A stretch of DNA of 49,944 nt from Psychrobacter piscatorii (GTDB lineage: Bacteria; Pseudomonadota; Gammaproteobacteria; Pseudomonadales; Moraxellaceae): the NCBI RefSeq assembly GCF_001444505.1, contig NZ_LNDJ01000053.1, positions 1-49,944 on the forward strand, written 5' to 3'. Shown piece by piece: positions 1-9,083 of this stretch. The translations under genes were made by a program, and so were the position numbers. How positions within the stretch are numbered: the stretch's first letter is position 1; each line of letters starts with the position of its first letter. The notes below the pieces were generated by a model that made no database searches, had not been told where the DNA came from, and worked only from the letters and a program-made list of their open reading frames with translations.

Positions 1-180
1 ACTATAGTAGGCTTTGCTGGTCTTTGGTTTGATAGCATCAATGCCCCCGCTTTGATATTGCTTAACCCATTTGATAACTATCTTATTATCTAGGTTAAAT
101 TCCTCAGCTGTAGCACAACCAGTATGTCCTTGCATATAGTATGCGATGACTTGCAGCTTAAAGTCTAGATTATAACGCAT
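1..180 (-). CDS. IS3-family transposase OrfA, N-terminal 60 residues (partial)
   Basis: Reading from the ATG at 180 down to base 1 gives an uninterrupted frame that starts MRYNLDFKLQVIAYYMQGH and continues through a WVKQYQSGGIDAIKPK stretch. This is the helix-turn-helix DNA-binding segment typical of OrfA (InsJ/IS150-type) of IS3-family elements, which recognises the element ends. The catalytic DDE part would be encoded by orfB outside the window. No stop codon or frameshift is seen in the visible part, so whether the element is intact cannot be judged. Confidence 0.72.
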   Translation of the reverse strand, partial: MRYNLDFKLQVIAYYMQGHTGCATAEEFNLDNKIVIKWVKQYQSGGIDAIKPKTSKAYYS

Positions 181-224
181 AAAAATACCCCATAAGTTGT
201 GTCCAACTTATGGGGGTCAGTTCA
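1..224 (-). mobile_element. End of an IS3-family (IS150-like) insertion sequence, partial
   Basis: The minus strand begins at 224 with TGAACTGACCCCC, a terminal inverted repeat of the TG...CA type, followed 44 nt later by the start codon of an orfA-like transposase gene that runs off the window edge. The end also contains an inner palindrome (188-215; arms CCCCATAAGTT and AACTTATGGGG). The outer boundary lies 32 bp beyond the rne stop codon, so the element inserted just behind rne. The other end, and therefore the target duplication, lie outside the window. A second pair of the same ends is found at 33638-33681. The family assignment comes from the transposase fragment and the end sequence only. 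Confidence 0.75.
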
Positions 225-256
225 CTTTGGGGCTTTTATATTTCTGCTTCTATATA

Positions 257-3200
257 TTAGCTTTCGCTATCGGTATCATCAGACGCAAGCTTCTCAGCTT
301 GGGTCGGTTTTTTATGATCCGTTTTGGGCTTGCGACTGCGTGCCTTTGGAACCTTCGGCGTCGTCAGGTTAAACATGCCGGTCTGTGGCAGCAATTGCTC
401 AGCCACATTCTCGATCATGTTTTTATAGCTGGCGATGGTGGTCTTAGATTTAGCTGCTTGACTGTCATCTTTGCTCGTTTCTTTAGCAGATTCTTCTACT
501 TTAGATTCGGTTGTTTGCTCAGCCTCTTCTGCATCAGACTTTTCTACATCCGCCTGTGTTGCATCAGCTTCCGTCGTATTGACTCCTTGTGCTTCACTGG
601 CTTGAGCTTCTACACGGTTAGCAGCTGATTGCGCTTGCTCGACTTCTAGCAATTTCTCACTATCAGCGCTGACATGGTCAGCCTGAGCTTGATTGGCCAG
701 TGCTGTCGCTTCAATGTTATGTGCATCCACTTCGCTATTGTTTTGCTTAGTATTTACTAGCGATGCTTCATTGCTCGAAGTCTGCTTTGTAGGAACACTC
801 AACACAGCTGGCTCTTGGTAGTCAGGATGCTGACCGCGTGGATCATTGCTGGCACGCTTGCCAATGGCGCGTAGTTCAACGGCGGTTTTGCCTTGAGCTA
901 CTGCAAATTGACTGACTGCTTGAGTCATCGCTGCGAAGCGTGCCAAGTAATCTGCGGCTAATGGCTGGTAGCCATAGTTGCTGAAGTCAAAGCGCTGACT
1001 GGCCATATTGTTGCTATGGTTGTCATCGACAGCATTCTCAACGTTGGTGCTATTATCTGCAGATTGCGCTTGCTCGTTATACAAGGCAATTGTTTCAATA
1101 AAGCAGCTGATAACGCCATTTTCTGCTAAGCGAGTTTGCGCGTCTGGCAGCGTCGCACGAATAAACTCACCAACGGTGCCACGTATCGCTGCTGCACTTA
1201 CAGTAGTAGCTTCGACCTGAGGTGTTGCTTTTGCTTGCTGAGCACGTACCACACGTGGGTCGTTGCTAGCTTGACCAAACTTCTCAGCAGTCACGTAACG
1301 TTCACCAAACAGTGATTCGTGTGTTAACTCAAGTGCTGAGTTACTCATGCCTTTATTATTGGCACCACTGTCATTAGCTGGAACTTTTTTAGCTTCTTCA
1401 GCTTCGCTGACATTATCAGTGGTACCAGTATCAGTGCTCTCAGCTTTCTGTTGCTCGGGTTTGGCTTTGGCCTGCTCTGCATCAGCCGTTTTTGTACTAA
1501 CTGACTGACTGTCTACGTCGCCAGAAGAGGCCGGTTGGTCTCTAGTAGATGCTGGTTGCGCTTGTTCTGACTGATTTTTATTATCAGTGCTCTGTTTACG
1601 ATCAGGCGCATTGTTTTGCACCTTAGCGTTAGTAGTCGCCTCTTGGTTGTTTTGAGTCTGATTCTCAGACGTCTCTACCGTACCCTTTTTATTGGCACCT
1701 TTTTGGTCAGTATTTTTCTCACTGTTACTAGGCTTGTTGGCAGCTTGCTGAGTAGCGTGATCTTTTGTGCTCTCGTTCTTTGCCGTGCCGTTTGTTGGGC
1801 GTTGTTTATCGCTAGATTGAGGCTTAGCAGGCGTGGACTTGCTATCATCTAAAGATAAGTGTACAACTTCTGACGCCTTTAGCTTGGTCGGTGCTTCATT
1901 GACTTGTAGCATGACTTCATTAGGGTCCTGACTACGACGTGTGCCAGATTGGTTTTTACCATTGGCATCGTCGCTATTTTTATCATTTTGCTGCTTGTTT
2001 TGCTTAACATCGTCAGCCGTTAGCGTCTCACCGCGCTCTAGCTTTCCGCGTGAGCCACGTTGACTATGCGATTTACGCTTAGCGCGGACTTGCTCATCAG
2101 CTTTTTGGCCAGTTACGTTGTCTGCGTCATTACGATCGTTTGCTTTTTGGTTATTGTCTTGACGATTGCTGTTGTCTTGACGGTTATTACGATTGCGATC
2201 GTTCGTACGTTTGTTTTCTTGTTGACGCTTGTCTTGCTGTTGTTGGCCTTGCGTGTCAGACGATTTCTCATCAGCGCCGCTGTCAGTGCTGCTATTGGTA
2301 TTGTTAGTCGTCTCGTCAGTCGCTTCTTTTCTTTGACGCGGCTTTGAGTTTCTTGACTTACGCGGCTTACGTCTTCTTCTGTCTTCGTTATTGCTGTCAT
2401 CAGTATCGCTGTCGTTAGTACGGCGTGTCTGTTGACGATTAGCGTTGCTATCTGATGGTTGGTTGTCGTTTTTCTGATGATTGTTTTGTTGAGTTGGCTG
2501 CTCACTATTTGAAGCGGCACTATTCAATGCATTGCTATCAACTTGGCCAAATGAGCCTAAGCTTTGTGCGCCAGTATTTACCAAGGCCTCGATCGCTTCA
2601 GCGGCATCGCGACTACTGACACTAGGTGTGGTGGTGGCTTGCGGTGCTTGCGCAAACAGATTTGATAACCAAGCGACTGCTTTTGGTTGAGCAGTGGCTT
2701 CCACATTTTGCGTCTGCGGTGCGACTGGAGCTGCAACGTTTTTAGGTTGACTGGCTTGTGGTGCGCGCGCTGGCGCGGCGTCATTAGCATTTTTATGATT
2801 ACGGCGATCATTGCTATGATTGACGGTATCGTTCTGCGTAGCTGTGCTCTGCTTGTTGTTATCATTTGATGGTTTACGAGGCTGGCGAGTAGGCTGCTGC
2901 TCAGGGCGCTCTTTTTCAGCCGTTTGCCAGTCGACATTGTAGCCAAGGTCACTGTGCTCTTGTTGCTGGGTATCAGTGATACGCTCGTAGCTCGATGGGG
3001 CAAAGCCATCGCGATTAAAGTGCAGCTTAAAGTTCGGTGACTCTAAATGGGCGTGCGGCAAAATCGTGATACGCGTGCCACTGTCTTGCTCAAGATAAAC
3101 CAAGCTGTCACGCTTTTCATTTAGCAAAAATGCTGCGATGTCGGTTGGAACTTCCGCTTGTACTTCACCTTGGCGTTCTTTGAGCGCAATTTGTTCAATT

Positions 3201-4465
3201 TGACGCATGATAGAGAGCGACAATGAACGCAGGTCACGAATCATACCGTTACCATGGCAACGTGGGCAGATATAACCAGTTGATTCTTCTAATGATGGAC
3301 GTAGACGCTGACGGCTCATTTCCATCAGACCAAATTTAGAGATATCACCAAACTGGACACGAGCACGATCGTATTTGGTCGCATCGATGAGACGCTTTTC
3401 GACTTCTTTTTGATGCTTATTATCATTCATATCAATAAAGTCAATAACAATCAAACCACCCATATCACGCAGACGTAGCTGACGGGCAATCTCATCAGCG
3501 GCTTCTAAGTTGGTATGATAAGCGGTTTCAGCAACATCTGAACCTTTAGTCGACTTAGCAGAGTTGATATCGATAGAGACCAAGGCTTCTGTTTGGTCGA
3601 TGACGATTGAGCCACCTGATGGCAGGCGCACTTCGCGCTGATAGGCCGTTTCGATTTGTTTTTCGATATTAAAGCGCGAGAACATCGGCTCGTAATCGGT
3701 ATATTTGCGTAGCTTTTCGGCTTGTTTTGGCATTACTGCATCAATAAAGCCTGCTGCTTCAATATAAGCGTTTTCGTTATCAATCCAAATCTCAGCGATA
3801 TCATCACGCAAATAGTCACGGACGGCACGGGTGACAACGCCTGCTTCTTGATGGACCAAGCGCGGTGAAGGGTATTTCTGGTTTTGTTCTTGGATGGCCT
3901 GCCAGATATTGAGCAAATGGTTAAGGTCGTGCTGCAAGTCTTCTTGCGTCTTGCCAATACCCGCCGTACGAATGATAACGCTCATGCCTTTTGGCAAATC
4001 AAGATTGCTCAGCATGCGTTTCATGTCTTCGCGCAGCTTGCCTGAGATTTGGCGTGAGATACCGCCGCCACGAGGATTATTTGGCATGAGTACCAGATAG
4101 CGACCAGCCAAAGAGACATACGTCGATAGGGCAGCGCCTTTATTACCACGCTCTTCTTTTTCGACTTGGACGATTAGCTCGTCGCCTTCTTTAATCAGTT
4201 TTTTGATGTTTTCATCACGTGGGTTACCGCTTAGATATTCGGCAGAGATTTCACGAATTGGCAAAAAGCCTTGGCGCTGCGAGCCGTATTCGACAAATAC
4301 CGCTTCAAGCGATGGCTCAACACGAGTCACATGGCCTTTATAAATGTTAGATTTTTTTTGCTCGCGGGTACGATTTTCTAGGTCGAAATCGTATAGATGA
4401 TTGCCTGTACATAAGGCGACACGAATCTCTTCGTTTTGAGTTGCGTTGATCAAAATGCGTTTCAT
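257..4465 (-). CDS. rne: Ribonuclease E, 1402 aa, with a very long low-complexity C-terminal half
   Basis: Endoribonuclease of mRNA decay and rRNA/tRNA processing, and scaffold of the RNA degradosome. The first ~500 residues carry the S1 RNA-binding domain (about 36-125), the 5'-sensor/DNase I-like catalytic part with the two metal-binding aspartates (in SIDINSAK and IVIDFIDM), and the zinc-link CPRC at residues 400-403. The remaining ~900 residues are Asn/Gln/Asp/Ser-rich and probably disordered. They hold arginine-rich patches near 690-712 (RRRRKPRKSR) and 793-815, likely RNA-binding, and two NDPR motifs at 1068-1071 and 1207-1210, resembling a short linear motif described in pseudomonad RNase E. 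The protein is longer than E. coli RNase E (1061 aa). AGGA lies 7 nt before the ATG. It diverges from rluC as in other gammaproteobacteria, across an unusually long 1.17-kb spacer. Identity is certain; degradosome partners are inferred. Confidence 0.97.
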   Translation of the reverse strand: MKRILINATQNEEIRVALCTGNHLYDFDLENRTREQKKSNIYKGHVTRVEPSLEAVFVEYGSQRQGFLPIREISAEYLSGNPRDENIKKLIKEGDELIVQVEKEERGNKGAALSTYVSLAGRYLVLMPNNPRGGGISRQISGKLREDMKRMLSNLDLPKGMSVIIRTAGIGKTQEDLQHDLNHLLNIWQAIQEQNQKYPSPRLVHQEAGVVTRAVRDYLRDDIAEIWIDNENAYIEAAGFIDAVMPKQAEKLRKYTDYEPMFSRFNIEKQIETAYQREVRLPSGGSIVIDQTEALVSIDINSAKSTKGSDVAETAYHTNLEAADEIARQLRLRDMGGLIVIDFIDMNDNKHQKEVEKRLIDATKYDRARVQFGDISKFGLMEMSRQRLRPSLEESTGYICPRCHGNGMIRDLRSLSLSIMRQIEQIALKERQGEVQAEVPTDIAAFLLNEKRDSLVYLEQDSGTRITILPHAHLESPNFKLHFNRDGFAPSSYERITDTQQQEHSDLGYNVDWQTAEKERPEQQPTRQPRKPSNDNNKQSTATQNDTVNHSNDRRNHKNANDAAPARAPQASQPKNVAAPVAPQTQNVEATAQPKAVAWLSNLFAQAPQATTTPSVSSRDAAEAIEALVNTGAQSLGSFGQVDSNALNSAASNSEQPTQQNNHQKNDNQPSDSNANRQQTRRTNDSDTDDSNNEDRRRRKPRKSRNSKPRQRKEATDETTNNTNSSTDSGADEKSSDTQGQQQQDKRQQENKRTNDRNRNNRQDNSNRQDNNQKANDRNDADNVTGQKADEQVRAKRKSHSQRGSRGKLERGETLTADDVKQNKQQNDKNSDDANGKNQSGTRRSQDPNEVMLQVNEAPTKLKASEVVHLSLDDSKSTPAKPQSSDKQRPTNGTAKNESTKDHATQQAANKPSNSEKNTDQKGANKKGTVETSENQTQNNQEATTNAKVQNNAPDRKQSTDNKNQSEQAQPASTRDQPASSGDVDSQSVSTKTADAEQAKAKPEQQKAESTDTGTTDNVSEAEEAKKVPANDSGANNKGMSNSALELTHESLFGERYVTAEKFGQASNDPRVVRAQQAKATPQVEATTVSAAAIRGTVGEFIRATLPDAQTRLAENGVISCFIETIALYNEQAQSADNSTNVENAVDDNHSNNMASQRFDFSNYGYQPLAADYLARFAAMTQAVSQFAVAQGKTAVELRAIGKRASNDPRGQHPDYQEPAVLSVPTKQTSSNEASLVNTKQNNSEVDAHNIEATALANQAQADHVSADSEKLLEVEQAQSAANRVEAQASEAQGVNTTEADATQADVEKSDAEEAEQTTESKVEESAKETSKDDSQAAKSKTTIASYKNMIENVAEQLLPQTGMFNLTTPKVPKARSRKPKTDHKKPTQAEKLASDDTDSES

Positions 4466-5638
4466 ATTTATATCCTATGAGTACGCATAACAACGATGAG
4501 ACAGTCTTTAGAAGATAGTAGCAAGTGTGGCTAATATGACATTAGCATTTGTAGATATCAGTGAACAGTAGAACGTAAATCGTGGGTTTCGTAAAGCACG
4601 TGGGCTTTTTCAATGGCTCTTTTACCTGAACTTATGAGCGGTGCTCACATTAATATAAATAAAATAGGGTGTAAGGCTATGATACTTATATTCTATTATC
4701 AATAAACTTGGTACATATATGAATATGTCAGCGAATAAAAACTCTCTTAATGTCAGTACGTTCTATTGGTAGTGATGTTGGCGCACGTTGTAAGCGTGGG
4801 CGACGGTCAGTTACGGGTCTAAAAAATACTGATATTAAAAAGGCATATTGCGGTAGCCATTCATCCTTCAAAGTCTAACAATAATATCGCGGTCGTGATT
4901 GCTACTATATATCGTAGCGTCATCAGTCAGCGGTTATCTATTCAGGCAAAGCGATTGGTTACTCTTTATTTATCGTTCTTTATATATCGTCAATAATATC
5001 TTGGGTGTCTCAAGGTTAGGTATCACAGCTTTGGTTATCAGCGGGGCGTACTTGGCAAACAGAGTAATGGACCAGCTTGTCAGCATGGTATCGTATTTAC
5101 CTCTTTATCGTCATCTGTTTGACCACCAATACTCAGGCAGCTATCGAACTATTTTTCGATCCTAACGCTAACCGACCCATACTTGCTCAACTATGCTGTC
5201 ATAAAGGACCATCAGATAAGTAATCATTAAATAATAAATAGTTATCAAAAAAAGTCGTTGTCATGCAGTTAGTGAGTCAATGTGGTGTTGTCATCCGTTA
5301 ATAAATAGACTGATCGTCAAAGTTATTAACGCGATGGTATTTAGTGTCACTATTTGTTTTATGGTACCGAGTAAAATTCAATACGGTGTTTTTAATTTAT
5401 GGAGCGATATTTGGTAAGTAATACCTTTAAGTAAATAATGCGCCCTAAATCAGATCAAACGTCTAATATCAGCAAGGTAAATAGCATAGACCTCTTTACT
5501 AGCAATCAGTAAATACTGGAAAGTAATAAAACGGTGACCAGCTATCTGAAACAACAATGATTATTGCTGTCGCCTCTGCTTAATTGTCGCTCAACATGCT
5601 AAACTATAACAAATCTTTGTGTAAATACCTAACTAAAA
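4466..5638. other. 1.17-kb rne/rluC divergent intergenic region
   Basis: AT-rich, with no coding frame that I recognise; an 88-codon frame at 4899-5165 has no family resemblance and no ribosome-binding site. The part nearest rne (minus strand) presumably carries the rne promoter and leader, which in E. coli is a long autoregulatory 5'UTR. I see only a small hairpin at 4635-4647 (TGAGC/GCTCA) and cannot identify an equivalent of the E. coli leader. The rest must include the rluC promoter; a poor -10 candidate TATAAC lies at 5605-5610. Confidence 0.5.
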
Positions 5639-6664
5639 ATGACAAACTCAAAAATGACTGACGACGCTCCTACCCATGAAGCCCCTGCTATTTTCAATAG
5701 TAAAACCCGCCCACAAAGCGCTGACGATGAGATTAGCAACTTTGGCAAGGTAAACTACCTTGAAGTGACGCGACATCAACATGACCAGCGTTTGGATAAC
5801 TTTTTGCTGAACCGTTTAAAGGGTTTGCCGAAATCGCACATCTATAAAATGATTCGCTCAGATGAAGTGCGCGTCAACAATAAACGCTGCAAGGCACATG
5901 ACAGAGTGCAGCGTGAAGACGTTGTACGTATCGCACCTGTGGAGCTAGCAACGCGCGAAAAACCCATCATCAGTACTGAGTTTGCCAAAAGCTTGCTGGC
6001 ACGTGTGGTCTATGAAGATGAAGGTCTGCTAGTACTAAATAAGCCTTCTGGCATTGCAGTGCATGGCGGTAGTGGGTTGGACTTTGGGGTCATCGAAGCC
6101 ATGCGTGAAGTGACGGGCAAAAAGTATCTAGAGCTGATTCACCGCATCGACAAAGACACATCAGGGCTGTTGATGATCTCCAAAAAACGCTCAACACTCA
6201 AAGTATTGCAGCAGCATTTGGTAGATAAAACCATCCAAAAGCACTATCTATGTCTGGCCAAAGGACAGCCTGCGCTTAATGAGCAACGTATCAATGCATC
6301 GTTACTGCGTTATACACTTGCTAGCGGTGAGCGCCGTGTCAAAGTAGACGCACAAGACCCACAAGCCAAAGACAGCCAAACCGATATCATCGTTCATGAT
6401 CGTTTTATGATTAATGGTCAGCCAGTAAGCCTCATCGAAGCCAAGCCACTAACTGGCCGCACGCATCAAATCCGTGTGCATTTGGCTCATATTGGTCATG
6501 CCATTTTGGGTGATGATAAGTATAACGTGCATGATAAATCAGGCGTTCATCGTCTGTGTCTCCACGCGTGGCGCTTAGATATTCCGGGTTATGACGCTAT
6601 TACCGCACCATTGCCAGACGACATGGCGGATTGGCTACCAGAGACAGCCAAGTTGCCTGAATAA
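5639..6664 (+). CDS. rluC: 23S rRNA pseudouridine synthase RluC-type (positions 955/2504/2580 class)
   Basis: Converts specific uridines of 23S rRNA to pseudouridine during 50S assembly. An N-terminal ~40-residue tail is followed by an S4 RNA-binding domain (about 50-105, from the RLDNFLLNRL motif) and the RluA-family catalytic domain with HRIDKDTSGL, whose aspartate is residue 171, then GRTHQIRVH near 275. Length (341 aa) fits the family. The position divergent from rne and upstream of a HAD phosphatase is the arrangement known for rluC in Pseudomonas, which favours RluC over RluD. The start is the ATG at 5639; another ATG at 5654 is possible, since no clear Shine-Dalgarno sequence is seen for either. 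Confidence 0.92.
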   Translation: MTNSKMTDDAPTHEAPAIFNSKTRPQSADDEISNFGKVNYLEVTRHQHDQRLDNFLLNRLKGLPKSHIYKMIRSDEVRVNNKRCKAHDRVQREDVVRIAPVELATREKPIISTEFAKSLLARVVYEDEGLLVLNKPSGIAVHGGSGLDFGVIEAMREVTGKKYLELIHRIDKDTSGLLMISKKRSTLKVLQQHLVDKTIQKHYLCLAKGQPALNEQRINASLLRYTLASGERRVKVDAQDPQAKDSQTDIIVHDRFMINGQPVSLIEAKPLTGRTHQIRVHLAHIGHAILGDDKYNVHDKSGVHRLCLHAWRLDIPGYDAITAPLPDDMADWLPETAKLPE

Positions 6665-6714
6665 GTCTAAATATAATCATTTTGGTCTAAAAATGTAGAC
6701 CTTTATAGAAACAT

Positions 6715-6763
6715 GAAAACGTCACGATACCTTATTTAATCAATAAGCCGCCGTGACGTTTTC
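6715..6763 (+). terminator. Hairpin behind rluC
   Basis: Long stem GAAAACGTCACG pairing with CGTGACGTTTTC, with a nested CTTATT/AATAAG stem in the loop and T's at the end. It lies between rluC and the HAD gene, so those two may be transcribed separately or with partial read-through. Confidence 0.6.
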
Positions 6764-6803
6764 GTATCTGCTATTTACTATTGTTATTCGTTAAGGTGAA
6801 TCC

Positions 6804-7517
6804 ATGACTGCATCACTTACCACTGATACGCCAGAACTTACTCAACATTCTCAGCCAGCAGATGAGCATCGTCTATCTGATAAGACACTAGTTATTTTTG
6901 ACTGGGACGGCACGCTGATGGATTCTATCGGCTTAATTGTGGATTCTATGCACGTGGCTGGAGAGGCACATGGATTTGAGACGACTGATAAAGCGGTGAA
7001 AGACATCATTGGTCTGAGTTTAATGAATGGTATCGAGATTTTATATCCTTATGCAGATGAGTCGCAGACGCTCGCCATTCAGCAGACTTATGCAGAGTAC
7101 TATATTGCTAATAGCCACTGCACGCCACTCTTTGAGCCGATAGAGGATATGTTGCAGACTCTGCAGGAGCAGGGCAAAAAGCTTGCTGTTGCAACTGGCA
7201 AAAAAAGAAAAGGGCTAGATCGTGTATTGGATGCCTCTGACAGTCGCGATTATTTTGTCATGACACGCTGTGCTGATGAGTCAGGCTCAAAGCCTGATCC
7301 GCAGATGTTGACTGATATCTTGGATTACACGCAGCAGCAAATATCTGATGCCGTGTTCATCGGTGACAGTATCTATGATATTCAAATGGCAACCAAACTC
7401 GGTATGACCAGTATCGCGGTCAACTATGGCACGGCAACAAGTGCAGAGCTTGCAGAGCAAAATCCGACATATCAGGTTGACACGCCGCAAGCATTGGCTA
7501 AGCTATTGTGTGCTTAA
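6804..7517 (+). CDS. HAD-superfamily (IA) phosphatase, phosphoglycolate phosphatase-like
   Basis: Predicted Mg-dependent phosphohydrolase acting on a small phosphorylated metabolite. Motif I FDWDGTLMDS places the nucleophile and acid aspartates at D33 and D35; motif II is in AVATGKKRKG, the lysine motif in SKPDPQML, and motif IV in FIGDSIYD. A helical cap domain lies between motifs I and II, as in subfamily IA. The 237-residue length is normal, with about 25 non-conserved N-terminal residues. It follows rluC as in Pseudomonas and Acinetobacter, where the neighbour is also an uncharacterised HAD protein. The physiological substrate cannot be read from the sequence. Confidence 0.88.
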   Translation: MTASLTTDTPELTQHSQPADEHRLSDKTLVIFDWDGTLMDSIGLIVDSMHVAGEAHGFETTDKAVKDIIGLSLMNGIEILYPYADESQTLAIQQTYAEYYIANSHCTPLFEPIEDMLQTLQEQGKKLAVATGKKRKGLDRVLDASDSRDYFVMTRCADESGSKPDPQMLTDILDYTQQQISDAVFIGDSIYDIQMATKLGMTSIAVNYGTATSAELAEQNPTYQVDTPQALAKLLCA

Positions 7518-7540
7518 ATAAAAGCCTTTTTAACTTATAT

Positions 7541-7582
7541 AAAAAAGGGGTTCATCGATATTAACGATAAACCCCTTTTTTT
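7541..7582. terminator. Bidirectional terminator between HAD gene and engB
   Basis: AAAAAAGGGGTTCATCG pairs with CGATAAACCCCTTTTTTT around an ATATTAA loop with one mismatch. T-runs occur on both strands and the flanking genes converge, so it can serve both. Confidence 0.9.
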
Positions 7583-7599
7583 ATTTGAGACTATAATTT

Positions 7600-8355
7600 C
7601 TATTTACTTTCTTCTTGACTGCTTTCTTTTTCAATGGCGTCTTCTAACTCATCGCCTTCTAATAATGCAAAAGACGATTCAATGATTTTGTCATTATCCA
7701 GTTGATAATCGTACCATCTACCCATGACACCAGCCAGCTCATCCAGACCTTCTTTTCTCAAGGCTGAAAATAACTGGATAGTACAGTTTAAGCCGAGTTT
7801 TTTGAGTCTTTTGCGGGTATTGAGTAAGGCATTTTTGGACGCGCCATACTTAAGCTTATCCGCTTTAGTCAGCAAGATGTGTACGGGTAGGTCACCATCT
7901 TTTGCCCAATGCAGCATCTGCTCGTCAAAAAACTTTAGTGGGTGACGAATGTCCGTCATAAGTACTAGGCCAGCAAGGCTTGAGCGCGATACTAGATACT
8001 CTTCTAGCTCGACCTGCCATTCTTTTTTCATCTCAAGTGGTACAGCGGCATAGCCGTAACCTGGCAAATCAACCAGTCGTCTATCAGGGTTACCGATACT
8101 AAAAAAGTTAATCATCTGCGTGCGTCCTGGCGTTTTGGACGAGCGTGCAAGCTGGCGCTGATTGGTCAAAGCGTTGATGGCTGAGGATTTACCAGCGTTC
8201 GAGCGTCCTGCAAAGGCAACTTCTAATCCCATATCAGGTGGGCAAAGCTTAAAGGTAGGCGCTGATGTCATAAATTCAGTCTGCTGAATTTTCTGACGGG
8301 ATTTGGTGTTGAACAGCGCATGTTCGGCAGCAACATCGGTAAACGGGGTATTCAT
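7600..8355 (-). CDS. engB: Ribosome-biogenesis GTPase EngB (YihA/YsxC)
   Basis: Small essential TRAFAC-class GTPase that promotes assembly of the 50S subunit. The G1 P-loop GRSNAGKSS lies at about residues 50-58, G2 in KTPGRTQ, G3 in DLPGYGYA, and G4 in LLTKADKL, all intact. The 251 residues exceed the usual ~200 because of a ~30-residue N-terminal lead and an acidic C-terminal tail (EGDELEDAIEKESSQEE). Its divergent position next to cytochromes c5 and c4 matches Pseudomonas gene order. It converges with the HAD gene. Confidence 0.95.
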   Translation of the reverse strand: MNTPFTDVAAEHALFNTKSRQKIQQTEFMTSAPTFKLCPPDMGLEVAFAGRSNAGKSSAINALTNQRQLARSSKTPGRTQMINFFSIGNPDRRLVDLPGYGYAAVPLEMKKEWQVELEEYLVSRSSLAGLVLMTDIRHPLKFFDEQMLHWAKDGDLPVHILLTKADKLKYGASKNALLNTRKRLKKLGLNCTIQLFSALRKEGLDELAGVMGRWYDYQLDNDKIIESSFALLEGDELEDAIEKESSQEESK

Positions 8356-8747
8356 AAATGGCTCATTAATCTTAAAAAATTAGATACGGGTATAAAATTC
8401 TGGTTAGCTGGTGGGTTGGCTTAAGCCATGACTTCAATTCAGCAAATATACAAAAAGTGGTAAGAGGCTCTTCTTTATCAGCGCTTACACCTTGTAAAGT
8501 TAGCGATTTGATATTATCCGCTATTCTATACTATTACCTGTCTTACTTATTGAAATAACTGCGATTAGCATCATATAAATAGTAGGATAACATTAAAGTT
8601 AATTGTTGATTAGAATAAGTTTTTAGTGTTGACAAAGCTGAATATAATTTATCTATGTTTGCATGACATATATTGTTACAATGTTTAATAAAAGACATTT
8701 AATAGAACGATTGATGTGACACGTGAAATCTCACGAGGAGGTGCTCT
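8356..8747. other. Spacer between engB and the cytochrome c5 gene
   Basis: 392 bp, AT-rich, containing the divergent promoters. A TTGACA hexamer is at 8629-8634, but no -10 box sits at proper spacing (TATAAT at 8643 is too close). No gene or repeat is seen. The 3' end carries a strong Shine-Dalgarno sequence (GAGGAGGT) for the cytochrome gene. Confidence 0.4.
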
Positions 8748-9083
8748 ATGTTTTCAATCAATAGACTTCTTAGTAAGGGCTATCATGCTCTAACAGTTGG
8801 CAGTGCTGCCTTATTGCTAAGTGGCATCATGATCAGTAGCGCAGGTGCGGCTGATATTGCTACTACTTATGATAACTCATGTGCAGCCTGTCATGATAGT
8901 GGCGCACTAAATGCTATCAAAAAAGGCGATAGTGCCAAATGGCAGAAACTTATTGAGCAAAAGGGCATGCCGACACTCATTAAATCTGTCAAAAGTGGCA
9001 TGATTCAAATGCCAGCAGGCGGTCTTTGTAACACCTGTAGCGATGATGACTACCGCAAGCTTATCGAGTATATGAGCAAGTAG
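8748..9083 (+). CDS. Periplasmic cytochrome c5-type monohaem cytochrome
   Basis: Electron carrier of the periplasm. A signal peptide (about residues 1-35, ending ISSAGAA) is followed by one haem-binding site CAACH at residues 45-49, a probable axial methionine in MIQMPAGG, and a CNTC pair at 94 and 97, the second cysteine pair that characterises cytochrome c5. At 111 aa it has the usual size. The ATG at 8748 has an excellent GAGGAGGT ribosome-binding site about 7 nt upstream. It is followed by its own terminator and then by cytochrome c4; c4 and c5 pass electrons to terminal oxidases in related bacteria. The exact partner is inferred. Confidence 0.9.
   Translation: MFSINRLLSKGYHALTVGSAALLLSGIMISSAGAADIATTYDNSCAACHDSGALNAIKKGDSAKWQKLIEQKGMPTLIKSVKSGMIQMPAGGLCNTCSDDDYRKLIEYMSK

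Noticed and set aside
2060..3009. Several long frames in other phases across the rne C-terminal half
   Set aside because: They are shadows created by the repetitive Asn/Gln/Asp-rich codons of rne.
4899..5165. 88-codon open frame in the rne/rluC spacer
   Set aside because: No ribosome-binding site, no family resemblance and a composition like translated AT-rich spacer.
8629..8660. Promoter at TTGACA upstream of cytochrome c5
   Set aside because: No -10 hexamer at 16-18 bp; TATAAT is only 8 bp downstream.
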